In this document: piece by piece, positions 4,434 through 5,811 of the stretch
Layout: the number at the start of each line of letters is the position of its first letter
How positions within the stretch are numbered: position 1 is the first letter of the stretch
NCBI GenBank assembly: GCA_937876275.1
Contig: CALFIA010000359.1
Location: 1 to 5,811 of the forward strand
Origin: an uncultured Actinomycetes bacterium
Lineage (GTDB): Bacteria; Actinomycetota; Actinomycetes; S36-B12
Length of the DNA: 5,811 nucleotides
Direction of reading: 5' to 3'
Notes under the pieces: generated by a model
Told to the model about the DNA's origin: nothing
The model's input: the letters and a program-made list of their open reading frames with translations, nothing else
The model's database searches: none
Position numbers and translations under genes: made by a program

Positions 4434-5811
4434 ATGGCTTCCCGCACGTCCGCGCCTGCCCGAAAGTCAGCCCGCGGATCTTCCCCCAGCGACCGCACGC
4501 CCGCGCCTCGTAAGAAGGCGGCTGCCAAGCGGCCAACGTCCAAGAAGAAGGCGCCAGCCCGCAAGGCTGCCGCTGGGCCCGGCCCGCTCGTACGCGCCCT
4601 CCACGGTGCAGGTCGCGGGCTGAGCGCTGCCTGGATCGCCACTGCTCGCGTGACCGGCAACACCGTGCGCGCCATCCGCCGTGGGGAGAACGAGACCGAT
4701 CCCGAACTGCACCGTGACGGTCTTGGCCTGACCCTGCTCGTTCTCGCGGTCGCTGCCATCGCCACGATCTGGTTCGGCTTCGACACCTGGTTCGTCTCCT
4801 GGATTCCGCTTCTGGCCGGTTCCTTCCTCGGCGCCCTCGACTGGGCAGTTCCGATCATTCTCATTGCCCTGGCCTGGCGCGTCCTGCGTCATCCTGATGA
4901 TCGCGCGACGACCGGTCGCCGCATCATCGGCGGCACCATGACTGTTATCGCCGTGCTCGGCCTGTGGCACGTGATCTGTGGAATCCCGACACCCAGCGAT
5001 GGCGCCTTCGCTATGGACAGTGCTGGCGGAGTCATCGGCTGGATCGCCACGGCACCGCTCGCCTCCGCCATCGGCCCGATCTTCACCGGTCTGCTGTTGC
5101 TCGTGCTGCTCGGTTTCGGCCTGCTTGTTCTCACCGGCACCTCGTTCGCCTCGCTCCGCGAGGGCGGAGCGGCACTGTTCACCTGGCTGCGACATGGCAG
5201 TGGTGGAGGGAGCGGCCGAGAGACCATTGAGGAATTCGACGGCGACGAGGACATCGCTGCTTCGCTAGGTGAACTCGCAGGCGATGAGCCCTTCATCACT
5301 CCGCTTGCGGAAGAGGACGAGGAGCGACCGGCAGCAATCCTGATGGCCGGTGTCACGCCTGTCGAACCGGCGTCGGATGTTGCTCACACCGTCGCGATCG
5401 AAGGTCATAGCGCTCGACATGCGACTGTCGCGATCGCAAAGCCGTCTGCAGCTCCTGCACCCAAGCCCAAGCAGCTGCCGCTGTCGGGCAATGTCGTCTT
5501 CACTCTTCCCGATATGGGAATGCTCAAGCAGGGTCCGGCTCACAAGACCGCGACGAAGGTCAACGATCAAGTCGTCACGGCGCTGACCGAGGTCATGGAG
5601 CAGTTCGGCATCGACGCAACTGTCACCGGCTTCATGCGTGGACCGACAGTCACGCGTTACGAGATCGAGCTCGGCCCGAGCGTCAAGGTGGAGCGCGTCA
5701 CTGCGTTGAGCAAGAACATTGCCTACGCCGTGGCCAGCGCCGATGTGCGCATTCTCAGCCCGATTCCGGGCAAGAAGGCCATCGGTATCGAGATCCCGAA
5801 CACCGACCGCG
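4434..5811 (+). CDS. ftsK: FtsK/SpoIIIE DNA translocase, N-terminal part (3' end beyond window)
   Basis: FtsK is a septal membrane protein whose hexameric ATPase pumps chromosomal DNA during division. The frame is open from the ATG at 4434 to the right edge: 459 residues plus one base. Residues 1-48 are a cytoplasmic, Lys/Ala/Pro-rich basic tail (KKAAAKRPTSKKKAPARKAAA, with the final A at 47). Hydrophobic spans lie at about 97-116, 122-148, 164-182 and 197-235; the last is long and may be two helices, so four or five segments anchor the protein. An acidic and then Ala/Pro-rich linker follows (about 262-348, with EEFDGDEDI and LAEEDEERP). The alpha domain begins about 376 and contains GFMRGPTVTRYEIELGPSVKV (first G at 399) and ILSPIPGKKAIGIEIPN (440-456), a block typical of FtsK/SpoIIIE. 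The Walker A/B motor and the gamma DNA-reading domain lie beyond the window, so completeness cannot be judged. Synteny after the RNase J gene supports the call, although in model actinobacteria a few genes often intervene. Confidence 0.95.
   Translation, partial: MASRTSAPARKSARGSSPSDRTPAPRKKAAAKRPTSKKKAPARKAAAGPGPLVRALHGAGRGLSAAWIATARVTGNTVRAIRRGENETDPELHRDGLGLTLLVLAVAAIATIWFGFDTWFVSWIPLLAGSFLGALDWAVPIILIALAWRVLRHPDDRATTGRRIIGGTMTVIAVLGLWHVICGIPTPSDGAFAMDSAGGVIGWIATAPLASAIGPIFTGLLLLVLLGFGLLVLTGTSFASLREGGAALFTWLRHGSGGGSGRETIEEFDGDEDIAASLGELAGDEPFITPLAEEDEERPAAILMAGVTPVEPASDVAHTVAIEGHSARHATVAIAKPSAAPAPKPKQLPLSGNVVFTLPDMGMLKQGPAHKTATKVNDQVVTALTEVMEQFGIDATVTGFMRGPTVTRYEIELGPSVKVERVTALSKNIAYAVASADVRILSPIPGKKAIGIEIPNTDR

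Noticed and set aside
4467..5356. Minus-strand open frames opposite ftsK
   Set aside because: The + strand frame encodes hydrophobic membrane segments and the FtsK alpha domain; the antisense products are low-complexity shadows.
1..5811. A previously undescribed multi-gene system (defence, toxin-antitoxin, mobile element, CRISPR)
   Set aside because: All complete genes belong to well-known families in a conserved actinobacterial neighbourhood. No repeat array, integrase, transposase, phage or toxin-like gene is seen on either strand.

Overview
This window is a piece of a high-GC actinobacterial (Actinomycetota) chromosome. The evidence is the strong G/C preference at third codon positions, the protein sequences themselves, and the gene order thyX-dapA-RNase J-ftsK, an arrangement known from Streptomyces and Mycobacterium. 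The first 28 bases are not biological: they match the Illumina TruSeq read-2 adapter. The window is therefore very probably the raw end of a short-read (possibly metagenomic) contig, and the bases just inside that end deserve caution.

Layout: adapter (1-28); a short in-frame tail of an unidentified + strand gene (about 31-117); a 155-bp intergenic stretch rich in inverted repeats (118-272); a GNAT-family acetyltransferase on the minus strand (273-821); a 73-bp divergent promoter region; thyX (895-1629); a 71-bp gap with a hairpin and the dapA promoter; dapA (1701-2612), overlapping by four bases (ATGA) with the RNase J gene (2609-4288); a 145-bp intergenic region with nested and competing inverted repeats; and the 5' part of a large ftsK/spoIIIE-type DNA translocase gene (4434 to the right edge), cut before its motor domain.

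The genes are core housekeeping functions. ThyX makes dTMP for DNA synthesis. DapA commits aspartate semialdehyde to diaminopimelate (cell wall) and lysine. RNase J processes and degrades RNA. FtsK moves chromosomal DNA at the division septum. I see no defence, mobile, phage or biosynthetic-cluster genes and no candidate for an unknown multi-gene system.

The most interesting signals are regulatory. thyX, dapA and ftsK each have a TANNNT hexamer exactly six bases before the start codon, and dapA and ftsK have no Shine-Dalgarno sequence. This points to leaderless mRNAs at all three, with a weaker variant at the GNAT gene. The rnj-ftsK spacer has two mutually exclusive stem-loops, one of which uses the rnj stop codon, and contains a REP-like palindromic block. 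The left intergenic region also clusters several stem-loops.
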